The notes beneath the pieces were generated by a model. It had not been told where the DNA came from and ran no database searches. It saw nothing but the letters and a program-made list of their open reading frames with translations. Below are positions 27,701-42,700 of a stretch of 64,000 nt of DNA, one piece after another. Origin of the DNA: Adineta vaga (Eukaryota; Rotifera); contig CP075497.1 of assembly GCA_021613535.1 (NCBI GenBank), positions 13,640,001-13,704,000 of the forward strand, given 5' to 3'. Made by a program: the position numbers and the translations under genes. Each line of letters opens with the position of its first letter. Within the stretch, counting starts at the first letter, position 1.

Positions 27701-30700
27701 CAACGATATCAAATTCAATAAAGCGATTGTTCTGTCAATCTTTTTCTCAAAAACAAACGTCTTTCTACTCTAAAGACAGGATGATATTTTTCCTTTTCAT
27801 TCAGACGTTAGAATCTTTCTAATATGAACATGTTTTACAATATTTTTATTTCTTTTTTATCTCCTTTCCCTACCATACTAAGTTGGTTGCAAAAACACAA
27901 TTCATTACTAATAGTACTGTCGAGATAAAAGTATTACTTTTTGGATCATATTATCATTTGCTCTTTCAATTCATTCTTTTATGTATTCTCGTCTTATCAT
28001 GACTGTTTTTTATGTTCATACCAACTCCTCTCTTATACAAGCTATATAATTTATACACCGAGTGCATTGTGAATGTGAATTAGTGAACACATAATGCTAT
28101 CAAGAACGTTAATAAAACTGCTAGTTCAGTTCGTCGTTCCAAATACAACAATCATAATTCTATAATGACTATTTAGGACGGTTTTCTTAAGATTCTTTGA
28201 AGGCAAGAAAGTTTCGTGGAAGAGAAAAACATTCCAGAAAACACACTTTAATCTATTTTTGTTCATTATTAAAACAATGAACTCATAACTTTATCCTTTA
28301 AAATTAAATCTTCCTAGGTGAGCAAGTTCTTGGAAAAACAATTCAACCATTCTGTAATTATTTACCATCGGCATGTCAAATCATAAACATGTTCGCACCA
28401 GCTGAATGCACAATATCTGCCCTGTATCATATTATTATTGTGGAAAATCAAAATATTCACACTTTACCATCCATCATTCCACTTGGTAGACCATTACCAG
28501 GTCGCTACGCGTTCGTATTTGATGATTTTCAACAACAAATTGTACCTGATGGAAAAGCTATAGGTGAGCTGTATCTCGGTGGTATAGGAATTTTTAAGGG
28601 CTACTTCAATAGACGCGATGAAACGAAACAAGTTCTTCTCAAACTACCTGTTTGCGAAGATTCCGTTTATGAAACGGGCGATTTGGCTAAAATCTCTGAA
28701 GATGGTGACATTATCTTTGTGGGACGAAAAGATTTCCAAGTGAAATTGCGAGGTCAACGCATCGAGCTAGGTGAGATAGAAAATGTTTTACTACATGCAA
28801 CATTACATATCATCAACACTGTTGTCTTAAAAATCACATATAATTTCGAGGATCATCTTGTCGCTTATATACAGTCACAACAGTGCATAACAAAACATTA
28901 TTTGCGACAATACTGTTTTTCCCATTTACCTAACTATGCTGTGCCATCGTTCTTCATAATACTTAATAAATTACCTTTAAACACGAATGGAAAATTGAAT
29001 CGAAAAGCTCTTCCATTACCCGATTTCACTCTTCTATCAACAATTACACATGATAACGATCAACCAAAAACAAATATCGAACAATGTATACATTCCATTT
29101 GGTGTCACGTTCTTCCACATCTTACATCGATTTCAGTTTCACAAAATTTCTTTTCTTTGGGTGGTAATTCATTATCTTTGATGAAACTTCATCATTTATA
29201 TCAAATAGAATTTAAACATAATCTCAATATGAGTGAACTTTTTCGTTATCCTACTATTCGTGATCATGCTCGATTATTTCTCGAACAAAAACATTCATCT
29301 TTAACAGATAACATACAATGGCAATCGCTTCATCTCAATGAAGGTAATTCAAAAATATGAAAAAGAAAAACTAATCTTCTTTCTGTTGATATTCTCATAG
29401 GTCCTGCATCATTTGCTCAAACACGTATCTATCTAGACGAACAAATTCATTTTGCATCTTCATCAACAGCTATCTATCATATGCCCTTTGCTCTTGAAAT
29501 AGATCAACATTGTTCTCTTTCCTTCGAAAGACTACAAAGAGCAGTAAGAGCTTTAGTTGAGAAACATCAAGTGTTGCGAACAAAACTTACATTCAATGAA
29601 AATGATGATGTATTACGACAATGTGTACTTCATTCATTTGATATACCGTTTGTTGAATCGACAATATCTTTCGATGATAAAGAGGCACTTAATCAAATCC
29701 TTTTCAGTGAGGAAACGCATCCATCATTATTTGATTATAATCAAGGTCATGTGTTCCGATGTCACATTGTTCGTAGAGATTTAGATAATAAAAATCACGA
29801 TCTATTAACATCTGGTGACATAATTATCTTCAATTTTCATCATATAGCTTTCGATGCCTACTCCATTCCAATATTCTTTCAAGATCTGCAACATGCTTAT
29901 TCAACTAATTGTACTCTCGAATCATCATCATCATCTTCTTCTTCTTCTTCTTCTTTCAATTATATTGATTATGCTATACATGAACGTGAAATTGATTTTA
30001 GTGAAATGAAAGAGTTTTGGCATGAACATTTGCTTGGTTATTCAGATCATATTCTTCCATTACCATATGATCGATATCCATTGAATAAAACACGATCTGG
30101 TCGTGGCATAACAATCAATTTTGAGTTATCAGCAAAATTAGTTGATCAAATGTACAAATTTGCTGTTGAACATGAATTAACTCTCTTTCAACTTGGATTA
30201 GCTTCTTTCTATACTTATCTATTTAAACTTACTCAACAAACAGATTTGTATGTGAATTGTGTGTTTGCAAACAGAAATCGTCATGAAATTCAGGATATTA
30301 TTGGATTCTTCGTCAATACACTCCCACATCATATGAATGTGGATCCCTTTCAATCATTTGAAGCATTTGTAATGTGTGTGAAGCAGCTTTCATTGATGAT
30401 CATGTCTAATAGCCGACTGCCTTATCAGGATATTATTGGTGGTCAAAGCACTCAAATAATGTTTCTATCTGATAGTGATAGTGACAATGACAGGAGTCAC
30501 TTTAGGCTTGATAATAATAATACTCTTCATGTACTTTCGAGAGAAGAAAGTGATGTAGCAAAATTTGACCTGACATGTGCATGGTATGAAAATGTCAACG
30601 ATCGAACCGTTAATATTTCACTGAATGGCTCATCTGATCTGTTTGATAGATTGTCACTTTCAATGATGTATGATCGATTCGAACAAATGCTTGAGCAATT

Positions 30701-33700
30701 ATTTAAGTTGTCTTCTTTGTGTGAGGCTTCATTGATATTATCCAATGAGAGGAAATTATTGACTGAAATAAGTTATGGTCCTGAACTAAGGTGTGGCAAT
30801 GAATGGCAACCTATTCATCATACATTTGTGTTACGAGCTGACGAATATCCGCAGAAAATAGCGGTAATTCTTGATGAACAGTGTCTTACCTATGGTGAAC
30901 TTCTCAATCAAAGTCAACAGTTTGCTGTGTATTTGATAGATATGTGCGATGTAAAAGAGCAAGATATAGTGGTGCAATGTGTTGAGCGTAGTATCGAGAT
31001 GGTGATTGGAATTATGGCTATAATGATAGCTGGTGCTGTGTACTGTCCGATAGCGGCTGATCAGCCTTTTCGAAGAATAGTCGCACTTATCGAACAGATT
31101 CCTCCTGCATGTATTATTGTTGATCGACTACATCAATATAATTTAGGAAGAGGAATATGCGTACATGATGCTATCGTAGAACCCAATCATACTGTTAGTA
31201 ATTCAAGTCGGTTGAGCTCTATTAAACCTGGTAGTATAGCGTATATTATTTTCACAAGTGGTTCAACAGGTGTGCCGAAAGTGGTCTCTATTAGTCATCA
31301 AAATTTTTGTTTTGCTCTGGAATCGATGAAACAGGTAGTTATTTATTCTGGGAATGATACTGTGTTGCAAATGAGTTCATGTGCATTCGACATTCATGCT
31401 CAGGAGTTGATTGGTAGCTTGGTAGTAGGTGCCACACTTGTTATGCTCCACCCACACGGTAACTTAGACATGAAGTATGTTGTGAGAACAATAATGGATT
31501 TCCAAATTAGTTTTGCTCAATGGGTGCCAACAACGACAGCAGTTCTTTGCGAATATTTGAACAATGAATATGTACCTTTTGTCAAGTGTCTTTCTACTCT
31601 TCGCTGCATCTGTACAGGAGGTAAGGCGCTTTTTTCTCTGTTAGAAATATTCATTTAATTTTATCTAGGTGAACAAGTACGTAGTAAAACTCTCACATCC
31701 TTACTTCCTTATTTGCCGTCTAAGTGTAAGATTTTAAGCATGTACGGCCCTGCAGAATGTGCAATCGCTGCTTTGTTCTACCCGTTGGAAGATATTGCAT
31801 CAGTAGGTGTAGTCTTACCACTTGGCCGATGTCTTCCTGGGCGGCACGTAGCAATACTGGATGATTACAGTCAAGACGTCATTCCAGATGGGCGGGCTAT
31901 TGGTGAAATATATCTTGGTGGTATTGGGGTTTTCTCAGGTTATCGAAACCGTGTGGAAGAAAATATACATGTACTAGTGCAGTTACAAGGTCGTCAAGGC
32001 ATCTTCTATAGAACTGGTGATCTAGCAATAATTAATACGCAATGTGAAATTCTTTTTGTCGGTAGAAAAGATTATCAAATAAAACTACGAGGACAGCGTA
32101 TTGATTTAAATGAAGTTGAATTTGTTATAATGAAACACGCGTCAAATTGTATTGTAGTGAAAGCAACACATGCTAATGCAGAGCATTTAGTGGCTTATGT
32201 GGAGACAACACAATATGATTATAATTGGCACAATTATTGTTCAACACATCTTCCGTTATATATGGTACCTACTTTATTTATAGTTCTGGACAAATTACCA
32301 ACTAATCAAAATGGAAAAATTGATCGAAATCAATTACCTACTCCGAATTTTAGTTTATTTTCATCGTCGATGAATGAGGAGAGAGAGTTATGTACAGAAA
32401 TGGAACATCGTGTCTGTTCGATTTGGTGTAGTTTATTATCACACGTTGAGTCTATCTCCAAAAATGAATCTTTCTTTTCGGTCGGAGGCAATTCATTGCT
32501 ATTGATCAAATTGTATCATATGTATCAGACAACATTTTCTTTCTGTACCAATACATTGACTATTAGTGAATTCTTTCTCCGTTCGACAGTCGCTGAGCAT
32601 GCTAGTCTTCTAACAGAACATGCCACTGTTCAGAATGAAGTATTAAATAATAGTTGGAAATCAATCAACATTATTGAAGGTTAGTAGAATTCTAGAGTGA
32701 ATCCATGAGGACCTATCCACTTACGTGTCAATCTAAAGCGATTGCAGTTGAAGCAGTTAACGCGGTACACTGATATAGAGGAATACCGCTATATCCCAGC
32801 ATTAAGAATACTTGTGTACTTAGCATAGCTAGTTAGTTTGAATTGATGACGACTAGAAACCGAGGTCTTTCTCGTTTGTTGTTCAACGTTTTTCGCTTCT
32901 AGCTTTCATATACTTGTCCTTACAATCTGGTACTCCATTTTATTCAAGAAAGTTGACATTAACACTAGGAATATATTTTGTTGAATCTTCTTGCTGTTTC
33001 AAATTATTGTTCTTTTGAGAGCTCATAGAAAAATACGTGTGAGAGCTGCATATTCACGCATTGATCTCACTTACATCCTCAGGAAACATGATTCTAGACT
33101 TGTTTTATATTTTGTAACGCAAGAAACTGCTCCAAAACTCGGGCATTTCAATACGAAGTATTTGATATTTTTCATCAAACGTATTCTCCAGACGATATAG
33201 GCATTCTGAAGTGAAAAACAATCGAGAAAAACCTTTTGAAAAAATGGATAAGTCCTTATGGATTCACCCTCTATACAATGAACTAAAATATTGAAGAATA
33301 TCTTCATTAAGGAATCGCTTCATTTGCACAAACACGTATCTATCTCGACGAGCATGTTAGATTCGCTGAGCAGAAAACAATCAGCAAGACAGCTGTCTAT
33401 CATATGCCCTTCGCATTTGATATTAACGAAGGATCCAGTGTGTCATTGAGTCGACTTCGTCGTTCGCTTGGCTCTGTCCTGAACAAACATGCTTCACTTC
33501 GAACTCGAGTCACATTAGACGAGAACGAAACAGGCATCGTGCGTCAAAAAGTATTGGATTTGTTCGAACTGCCAATTTTAGTATCTTTACAAATTAACAA
33601 TGAGCAGTATCTTGAAGAAATTCTGCACGATGAGATGACCAACTCAGATATCTTCAATATCGAGCAAGGACATGTATTTCGTTGCCACATTGTACGACGA

Positions 33701-36700
33701 AACTCGATAAAAAGTTATGAAGATGATCTCCTGCCAGGTGACATTGTAATTTTCAATTTCCATCATATTTCGTTCGATGGAGTGTCACTCTATGTTTTTC
33801 TTCAAGACCTACAACGGGCCTATACAACGGACTCAGAATTGGAGTTCACATCTCTTCAGTATATCGATTATTCAGTATATGAGCATCAATTAAATATGGA
33901 GGAATCAAACATTTTTTGGCACAATCATTTAAACGATTTTACCAACAGCAATGTATTTATTCTTCCTTGTGATCGATATCCTCGAGATTTGAACATGCGT
34001 TCAGGTCGTGGTACAACCGTACACTTCGAGCTGAGCAAGTCATTATCCGACAAGATATTTAGCACTGCGGAGCAATACAAACTTACATTATTTCAAATAG
34101 GACTTGCCAGTTTCTATGTTTTCCTTTTTAAACTGACTGAACAGACAGATCTATGCACATTATCTGTTAATGCGAATCGCTATCGACCCGAACTCGAAGA
34201 TATGATCGGATTTTTCGTTAATACTCTTCCTTATCGTATTAAAATTGATCCAATGTTATGTTTCTTCAGATTCATGCAAGAAGTTCAAGCTCAATGTCTT
34301 GCCATTTTACCTCATTGTCATGTACCATATCAAGATATTATTGCCAATAATTTCCTCAGTCAAACATTATTTGCAGTTGAACAAATCGATGGACCAAAAA
34401 GCGTAGATTTTTATGAATTGAGCGATAATGCAACTCTTCGCTCGCTAGTATTGAAAAATCAGGATACCAGCGCTAAATTTGATTTATCTTGCGACTTCAG
34501 TTACTCTATTCAAGGTCCTTCAATCATCGTCTCACTCAATGCTTCACTCGATCTCTTCGATCAAACAACGATCGAAAAGATGGCTAGACGTTTTGAATTT
34601 CTTTTTGATAATATATTTCCTTCCAAACATTTGTATGAAACATCATTACTTTTTGATGATGATCAGAAATTTTTACACCATTTCAACAATCTTTATGCCA
34701 ACAATGACAATATAGATTGTATTCATCATGAGATTATTCGTCAGGCTGACAAATCTCCTCAAATGATCGCTATAATTCTTGAAAATCAAACATTATCATA
34801 TGGTGAACTACTCTATTTTGCACAACAGTTAGGTTCTCATCTTGTTATTAATAACGGCGTAGGACTAGGGCATGTAGTGTGTCAACTATTAGAACGGAGT
34901 ATTGAAACAGTTATTGGTATTCTTGCAATATGGATGATTGGCGGAGTTTATGCTCCATTAAATTCTCGTGACCCAGAAGCAAGACTTAAAACTTGTCTTG
35001 CGATGACCCACACTCGATGTATCCTTGCTCATTTTGCTACGCGTAATATTATTTCTGATCCTTGTTATCTTGTTGTTGAAATTGACCAGATCCTCTATCA
35101 CTCTCACTCTACCAATAATGAATTATGCAGTATTAATGTTATACCCGAACATTTGTCTCATATAGTTTTTACTAGTGGATCAACAGGAACACCAAAAGCA
35201 GTGAGTTAATTAAAGCTAATTCATTTGTCTTGTACATAAAAACCTCTTTAATAGGTGCAACTTCGTCATCGAAACTTTGTCTCTTATATTCATTCATATA
35301 TCATTCAACCAAATGAAATTACTCTGCATCATACAGCGGTTACATTCGATGCTCACTTGGAAGAAATTGTTGGCCCACTCATTAAGGGCGGTCAAGTGAT
35401 TATACTTCCGCCAGATGCTCATCTTGATATGAATATTTTATCAACAACAATTATGCGGCATCAAGTCACTTATTTAGGAGGAGTACCTACTCAATTGACT
35501 TTATTGGAAAAATTTATAAAAACATGCAATAGCGACTGCTTGATGACACTTCGTACTATTTCATCTGGAGGTATATTTATTTTATCAAAAATATTCACCT
35601 AGTGAAATCTTTCTGTGGCTTTGTTTTAAAACATAGGTGAGTCGCTATTGACTAGCACAGTACAAAATCTTCTACCATATTTGAACACAACCTGTCAATT
35701 CTACAACTGTTATGGTCCTGCTGAGTGCACGGAAGGTGCAATCCAATATTTAGTCAGAAAAGATGAACTTATTTTTAACACTGTTGTACCCATTGGTCAA
35801 CCCATGTTGCATGTTCAAGTTCATCTGCTCGATGATTATCTTCAACCAACCATACCAAGCATACAAATCGGAGAAATTTTCATCGGAGGTAAATTGAATT
35901 TGTGACAATTGATAAAATCTAAACGTGAACAAAATACACCGAATAGCACGCTAAAATATCGAAAGATTTCTGTTATAGATTATCGTTCTTCATTTTCGTA
36001 TATATGCACAGTTGTTTGCAAAAAACTTAGAAAAATGTTTTTTTCAGCTATTACCCAGGCAGACAATAAACGGTCAGAACTACGTTTAAACAGTTTACAA
36101 TACCGTTTTCGCTGTTTTCACAGTTATAAACGGTTTTACCTTTGCGCTTATCACTCTTGAACCGTTTTAACACTTTATCGTACAGGTAGTTCGAAAATTA
36201 ACGGTGAGAAACGCTCTATTTTCGTTATTTCTTGATAAAAAACGTTTTAGTAAGTCTGCTAATACAAATGTATATTTTATAAACATATATACATCATGTA
36301 ACTGATATGTTCTTACTAAAGTTTATCTATAATTTCCAGAAGTTATAGATACTATTAGGTAGTAACTTCCGAATAGTAAGTGCAACCATTATGTAACTTG
36401 TATGGTTTAAAAGCATAATAATAAAGTATTTTCATATGATAAAGACTAGATTATGCCTCCTGTCAAGTTATGAAACGCTGCTATCAGCTGTTCGGAATCA
36501 ACAGAAAAAAATATTCAACAACTTGTATTAATATGAACATGGTTGATAAAAAAAAAGATAGAAAACGCAAACATGTCTCAGAGCGTAAGAAGTGTATTCA
36601 AATGAAGATATTTTCTAACAGCCGTATATCTGTAGATAGGCAGATGTAAAATAAGATAGCAATTTCATTAGAATATTTTTGTAATGATTATGTAATGATT

Positions 36701-39700
36701 TTCGAAGAACAATCCATTGTGTGTTTATGAGAATATATAAGCTTGTGAGAAATAGATGAAGAAATTTGTTGTATATCTTTTTCTGAGAATGAATATTTAG
36801 TAGAGTAAAATAAACGAACTATTTTCAATACTGAACTTAACGTTGAATAAAAAGAAACAGAATAGTTAATAGATCAAATCATGTACTTTCTGAAAAATTT
36901 GGATAACGATAAAAATAGTATTCAGTTGGTGTCGATACTTCACGAACACCAAAAGACAAGTTTTTCTTTAATTTGTTGTGGCTTGATCATGATAAATTGA
37001 TGTGATTGACAAAAGTGACCTTCCAGCACATTAGTACACTGATACAATACATTGTCAATATTGATGATATCTGCAATAGATGTTACTTTAATTTGTTCGA
37101 TGAGTAGCAAAACATTATCTTGTTCTACATTGAGTAATTTTATTGCACATCTAAAAAAACCCACCCGCAGATTCTTCGTATTGTAGGAATCATGGTACAG
37201 AATACATCCATCGTGTGTTCGACTTTTGTTAGGAAGTTTTTTATAAGAATATCGTAAACCATTGTAGAAAACTGTACGATATAATTCATATTCTTGATTC
37301 CGTAAATATTTTTCGACAAACAGTGATGATGGGATACGTTGATGGAAACGAATGTTAGAAGAAGAACTTTTAATAAAACGTGGACGAGCTTGCTTCGATG
37401 AAGAGTTGATCTGGTTTATAAATAATTTAAATGAATATAAAAAATTGTCGTGATCAAGAAAAATCCAACTGCGATGTAGTAATTCCAGATTATAGCAAAT
37501 TTCAGTTGATGGTTGACTTGGATCACGAAGTGTTCGAACAAGTGTACCTTCAAATTATGATAGTGAAAATAAATTTGACTTCTCTTTTTACTAGATAATG
37601 ACCAGTATCTCAGTATTGTGCGCAAAGTTTTGTATCAATCTTTCTTACAAATGTATAAGGCATATAAACATACCAATGAGTGATTCAAAATTGAAGGTCG
37701 AATAGTTCATTAGAGGACCATATTCACGTACAGATGACGCAACATGAACAACTGAGTGTACAACAGATACGATGTGTCGTTTTTAAAAGAGTTTTATTTT
37801 CATGTTAAGGTAGTATGTCATTATATTCATTAAGATCTTACTCTATAGAGTGGTCGGAATCGTTGTATAAAATATTTGAGTAGTACATCAATTGTCGTCA
37901 TCATTTTATCATCAATACATTTTGCCTCTGCTAAATGAAGAGCAAAAGCTAATGCTCGTAAATCCTTGTATTGATTACAATTCAATGCAGTTCGAAAGCA
38001 ACTTTGCAAATATATTTAAAAATAATTTTGTTAACACAAAGTCCAAGAAACACATACTTGTAGCCCATTAAAAGGCACAACCGTAATTCATTTGCTTTAA
38101 ATTGACAAAAGTGACGTAGACGTTGAGGTACTCGATAAGTTGATGTTGGAAAATGAATAGAATCAAATGCTACTTCTACTTGTTCTCTACGATCGAAAAT
38201 ACTCATACTGTTTGTAGTATTTCTTCTGAACGATGGTGGCTCCAACCATATTTTAAGTAGTTTTAGCTATAATAGACAAATAGCACCAACATAAAATCAA
38301 TTTGTATTAAGAAGAAATACGTATCTAAAACTTTAATTAGATTGAAGTTTTTAAACAACAGAAAAAATATATTTTATTGAAATAAGGCAAACGTTTTGAT
38401 ACAATATAAAATAGTATTTGAAACGAAACTTATGAACTTGCTCTACATATTTTTCTGAAAATGTAAGAACAAGACTATCAATAAGTTCTTTTGATAAAGT
38501 CTTAAAGCTTTTGTACACAAAAATAGTTAATACCGAAGAAACTTACGAATAATCCGGCATATAGATTATGAAGTGAATCCGTCAAAAACGAATGTCCCAT
38601 ATCGAAAAATCTAAGTCTTCTTAACAAACATGGGCCAACATATCCTTTTGCTCCATCAGTATGCACACTTGTAAGAGAATTCCGTCCTGCACGTTGCTTT
38701 TTATTCTATCATATAATAAAACCCAAAATAGCGAATTAAAAGACAAATTCAATTACATACCTTCGTCAGGTTTTCATTGCTTGATCATAACTTGTGTTTG
38801 AACGAGGTTCGAGTAGATTTGTTAGGTTGGGTGGAAAGCAACGTATAAAGCCTTTTCCTGCAGGTACACTTTCACCTTGAATTGTGAAACAGTTATATCT
38901 GTTGAACACAAAACTTTTAAGCAATTTTTATCTTACCAACTATATGACAATTGGTACATCCATAGAAGCCTACACTGTCAATCGTATTTTGAATCATTGA
39001 TTGTGTCGGTTTATCTGCAACAACACCAAGTAAATATACAGCAATACGAGTAGTAACTGAATGTTGGAATGAAGCGGAACTATCTGTTGATGATAAACGA
39101 ACCAACTCATCCACTATGCCATTTAGTAGTGGAGAAAATTCTGCTCGTTTTGGCTTTTGTGATCCATAAGAAATCATTCCGATAATCATATTTGGTAGTT
39201 GAAATCGAAGAGAACGAGGAATTTCATTTATTACCATTGTAGTAATCCATAATGACCGTGAAATTTGTTTAACTAAAACTCCATCTGAATTAAGTGTCAT
39301 TGTAATAAATCGTGTTTCTTCTGATTCTCTAGCCCGTGAATGCGCCGATCCGTCAATAATATCAGTCATTTGATCGAGATTTGTATTAGTAGAGATGAAT
39401 GGAACACGCTGCAAAATAGATTTAATTTGTTTAGAAAGGTTAAATGTGTAATTTACAGTTGGTGCTCTAATATAACATGTATGACTATGACAATCAACGT
39501 GCGGACATTTCCCCATGTTTGTGCTAATTCGACAGCAGGTTGGACAAACAATAGCTAATTTAGGTGCGAATATTGAGTTTCCACGTGGATTAATTATTTC
39601 TTATATTGAACGATAATCTGCAGGAACATTTTGTATACCAAGTAAACGTAATAAATAACAAATATCTGTAATGCAAGATTTGGATAAAGAATGTCGGTGT

Positions 39701-42700
39701 CGAAATAGCGAGAGAAGAACAGCTATTTCTAAAGTACTATGTATACGAAAATGATCTGATTTGATTTTCTCATCTTCCTCGTCTTTGGGATCGTTAATTG
39801 AATTGTCCGATGTTGTTGACGATGATGATGAGGTTGAAAATGATGTTTGACGTTCTCTTTGAGTTGAAACATCTTCATCAAATTGTTAGATGTTAATATC
39901 ACCGAGACTTTCATCATTTTCTTGTTCTTTATCAGAAGCGATTGATAACCAGTCTGTATCGTGATCATCATCATTTGAATTGGTGGAATCAAACGGCGTC
40001 GTATGCTGCTGTACAACATCGATCTCTCCATCAGAAAAATTCGACGGCACTAGAGAAATTTCACTTATAGAAGTAGATGATGATACCTTTTTCTTAACAA
40101 CAGAGGAACCAAATCCCGAGTACAAACTTTGAATGCTGTGGCGATATCGTAAAATATCTTGTGTTGCAGGTGAATTTATTGAAGACGTAAATCATCACAT
40201 TTCTTCAGAAAAAAAGAAATAACTTTTAAACTAACTGATGTCTTTTATCACAATTAACTGTTTCATTTTCTTTTCGGCAATAGTGTTTCGTTGCGAACGA
40301 CGAGAAAAACTCTTCCGAGTAAATGTGTTCGTTTTGATCTTCATATATTTATATTCAATCGACTTGATCTATAGTTTTATCTGCAGAACGACAAGCCGTA
40401 TAGTTAAAAAAAGATTTTCTCTATATTTTCATTCAAATATATTTATTGCATATGATTAAAAATCAAATAGTTCTCCTAACACAAGATGTCTTCTCCTTAT
40501 AGTTCATATACAGAACAATCAAGAAAATCTATTAACATTATATAGTTCAGACAAAAACTATAATAAATAGAAATATAAAAGAATCAATTTACAGGTATAT
40601 ATAGACATACATCAGGAGAAAAAGAAATGTAAAATAACTATCGTCAGAAAACAATTAAAATTTACAAAGTCATATAACGAAAACTATGAAAATAAATCTA
40701 TATTTCAACAAAAAAAGACTTATATTTGAATAACTACACAGCTAATATTGTATATAATTTAAATATGAACATACTATTCTTCGTCCATTCGATCGAAATC
40801 ACGACCAAATTGACTATTTGAGTGATTATCGTGTAAATCTTCTAAATATGTTTCCATCGTGGAGCTGCTGTTCTGAGATCTTAATTCATTCTCATTTTCA
40901 TTGTTCATATGTGGATTATTAGCATCAACTAAATTTAATTCCACATTCAAGAATTTGTTAATGTGATGTTTTCCTTGTCGTATCGATCCACCAATTGCTT
41001 CACGCATTCTTCTTTGGTAAACATAACCGGTGGATTACATTGACGCGGGAAACCTAAAAGAGAAAACAAAATAATATCTATTCATATTGATGATTCATAC
41101 CTCTACATACATAACACTAACATATATAGATCCTATCACTGCAAATGTTTAGAAATTCGCCTATTTCTATTTTCCAACTGTAAATACTTCTATCGACAAC
41201 AATATAAGTCTAGTCAAAGTATTCTTGTTATTTTTATTTAAGTCATTCTTCCAATAGAATATATTGATTAATACACTTCCGTGGCGACAATGATTTTCTT
41301 TTTCTTTCTGTCATATCGTCCGACGGAACAATGAGACGAAAGAAAAAAATATTTCGTCTTCTTTCTTTCTTTCTTTCTTTCTTTTCCTTCAAATCGATTA
41401 TTAATTCTATGACAATCGATCATTTCAATTTTATCCTCCCTCCTGATCATTTGAACTGATTTTCTCCTACGCTCCCACTTCCCTACCAAGTCGTCCTGTT
41501 CAAAACAATTCGAGGTAAGTGATAAATAATACTTACAGAAAATATCGTTAAGTAGATGTGGTTCTGCTTTAGCAAACTTCTTGATACTAATTAGTTTAGC
41601 ACGTTCATGATGTGTTGAGAATAATTTGTTAAATACGGCTGAAGCAGCTCGTTGTAGATTAAGATGACGACATTCTATCAATTCTTCTTCAGACACACCT
41701 ATTGCTTTTGCAAGTTGAGGAAAAGTTTTCGTATGAATTGAACTATTTGTATTTGTTAAGTTTTCCACCAGTTCGAGTAGAAAGGTTAAGCCATCCACAG
41801 ATGGACGTGCTACATAAACATATTATTATTACAAGAGAAATATTTGAGAATACATACGAAATGAACATGCACGATAACTATCAAATTCGGCTCGTAGTTT
41901 CATATAATCATCACGCCATGCCTTACATCGCTCAACTTCTTGATCGAGTGCTTTTCTCAGTTGTATGTATTCAGGTATAGTTTCAAGTAATGCTAAATTC
42001 GAAAAAGCAGAGCAAATCGTAAGATGTTTTGTGGATTTTCCACTAGACGAAATAGATTGAGTATTAGTGGTCGATCGAGAATTATCCCTAGAAAAGAAAT
42101 CTAGATTGTGTAACACAGATAAGAGAAATATTTACTTTTGCGCTGTAGATTTATTTCGTTTAATATTAAGTAATTGTCGATTACTAGGAGATTGAAGACA
42201 ACTAGAAAGAGTAAGAAATTTTAGTCAAAGAGGAAAGGAATATCAATAGATATTGTATCTTCTATCTTTCATTTATATAGATAGAAGAAGTGAACGGATA
42301 AGGCAGTGAATACATAGTAGAATATCTGACATGTTTTCTGAGAATTATTTTACCGGTTAGCAGATTCTCGCATAATTGATGGTGATGATAAGTGTTCTCT
42401 TACACGAGGTTCAGATCGACTAAGAATGAAACCTGTAATATGCCGAAATATTCTTAGATGAGAAACTTACGAATAATTAGAAATTTTAGTTCGACTTGAT
42501 GTAGGAATGATTGTTGGTAATGATAGTTGTGCAAGATGCGCTTCATTTGTTGTATCTAGAACAATTGATTCATTCCCATCATCCATTTCTGTTGCGTCAC
42601 AAGCATTGCTTGAATGAATTTGTGAAACAATCGGACTACAAGTCGAAATCACAGCTTCTAATGTTTCATATGCACGTTGTGTACGAACATCAGCATAAGT

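Larger units (their letters stand above)
22763..28317 (+). other. Giant intron (5555 bp) in A5 of the NRPS
   Basis: Donor GTAAGC at 22763, acceptor TTCCTAG ending at 28317, at the same conserved phase-1 Gly between A4 and A5. It contains the inverted 20-bp minisatellite (22941-23340) and the mariner copy (26155-27463). The stretches 23351-26152 and 27466-28317 show no gene. Within them are a short ACAGA pentamer run near 23468-23490 and scattered copies of TATAACTAG in both orientations (24450, 24965, 25310), which may mark another decayed element. Confidence 0.8.

Noticed and set aside
12742-29784. Four identical 75-codon ORFs (12742, 17338, 20693, 29557)
   Set aside because: Shadow frames of the identical C-domain blocks; they repeat only because the blocks repeat.
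40774-41007. Separate small acidic protein gene
   Set aside because: Better explained as the last exon of the multi-exon accessory gene at 40774-43077; there is a splice acceptor upstream and BEN-like continuity.
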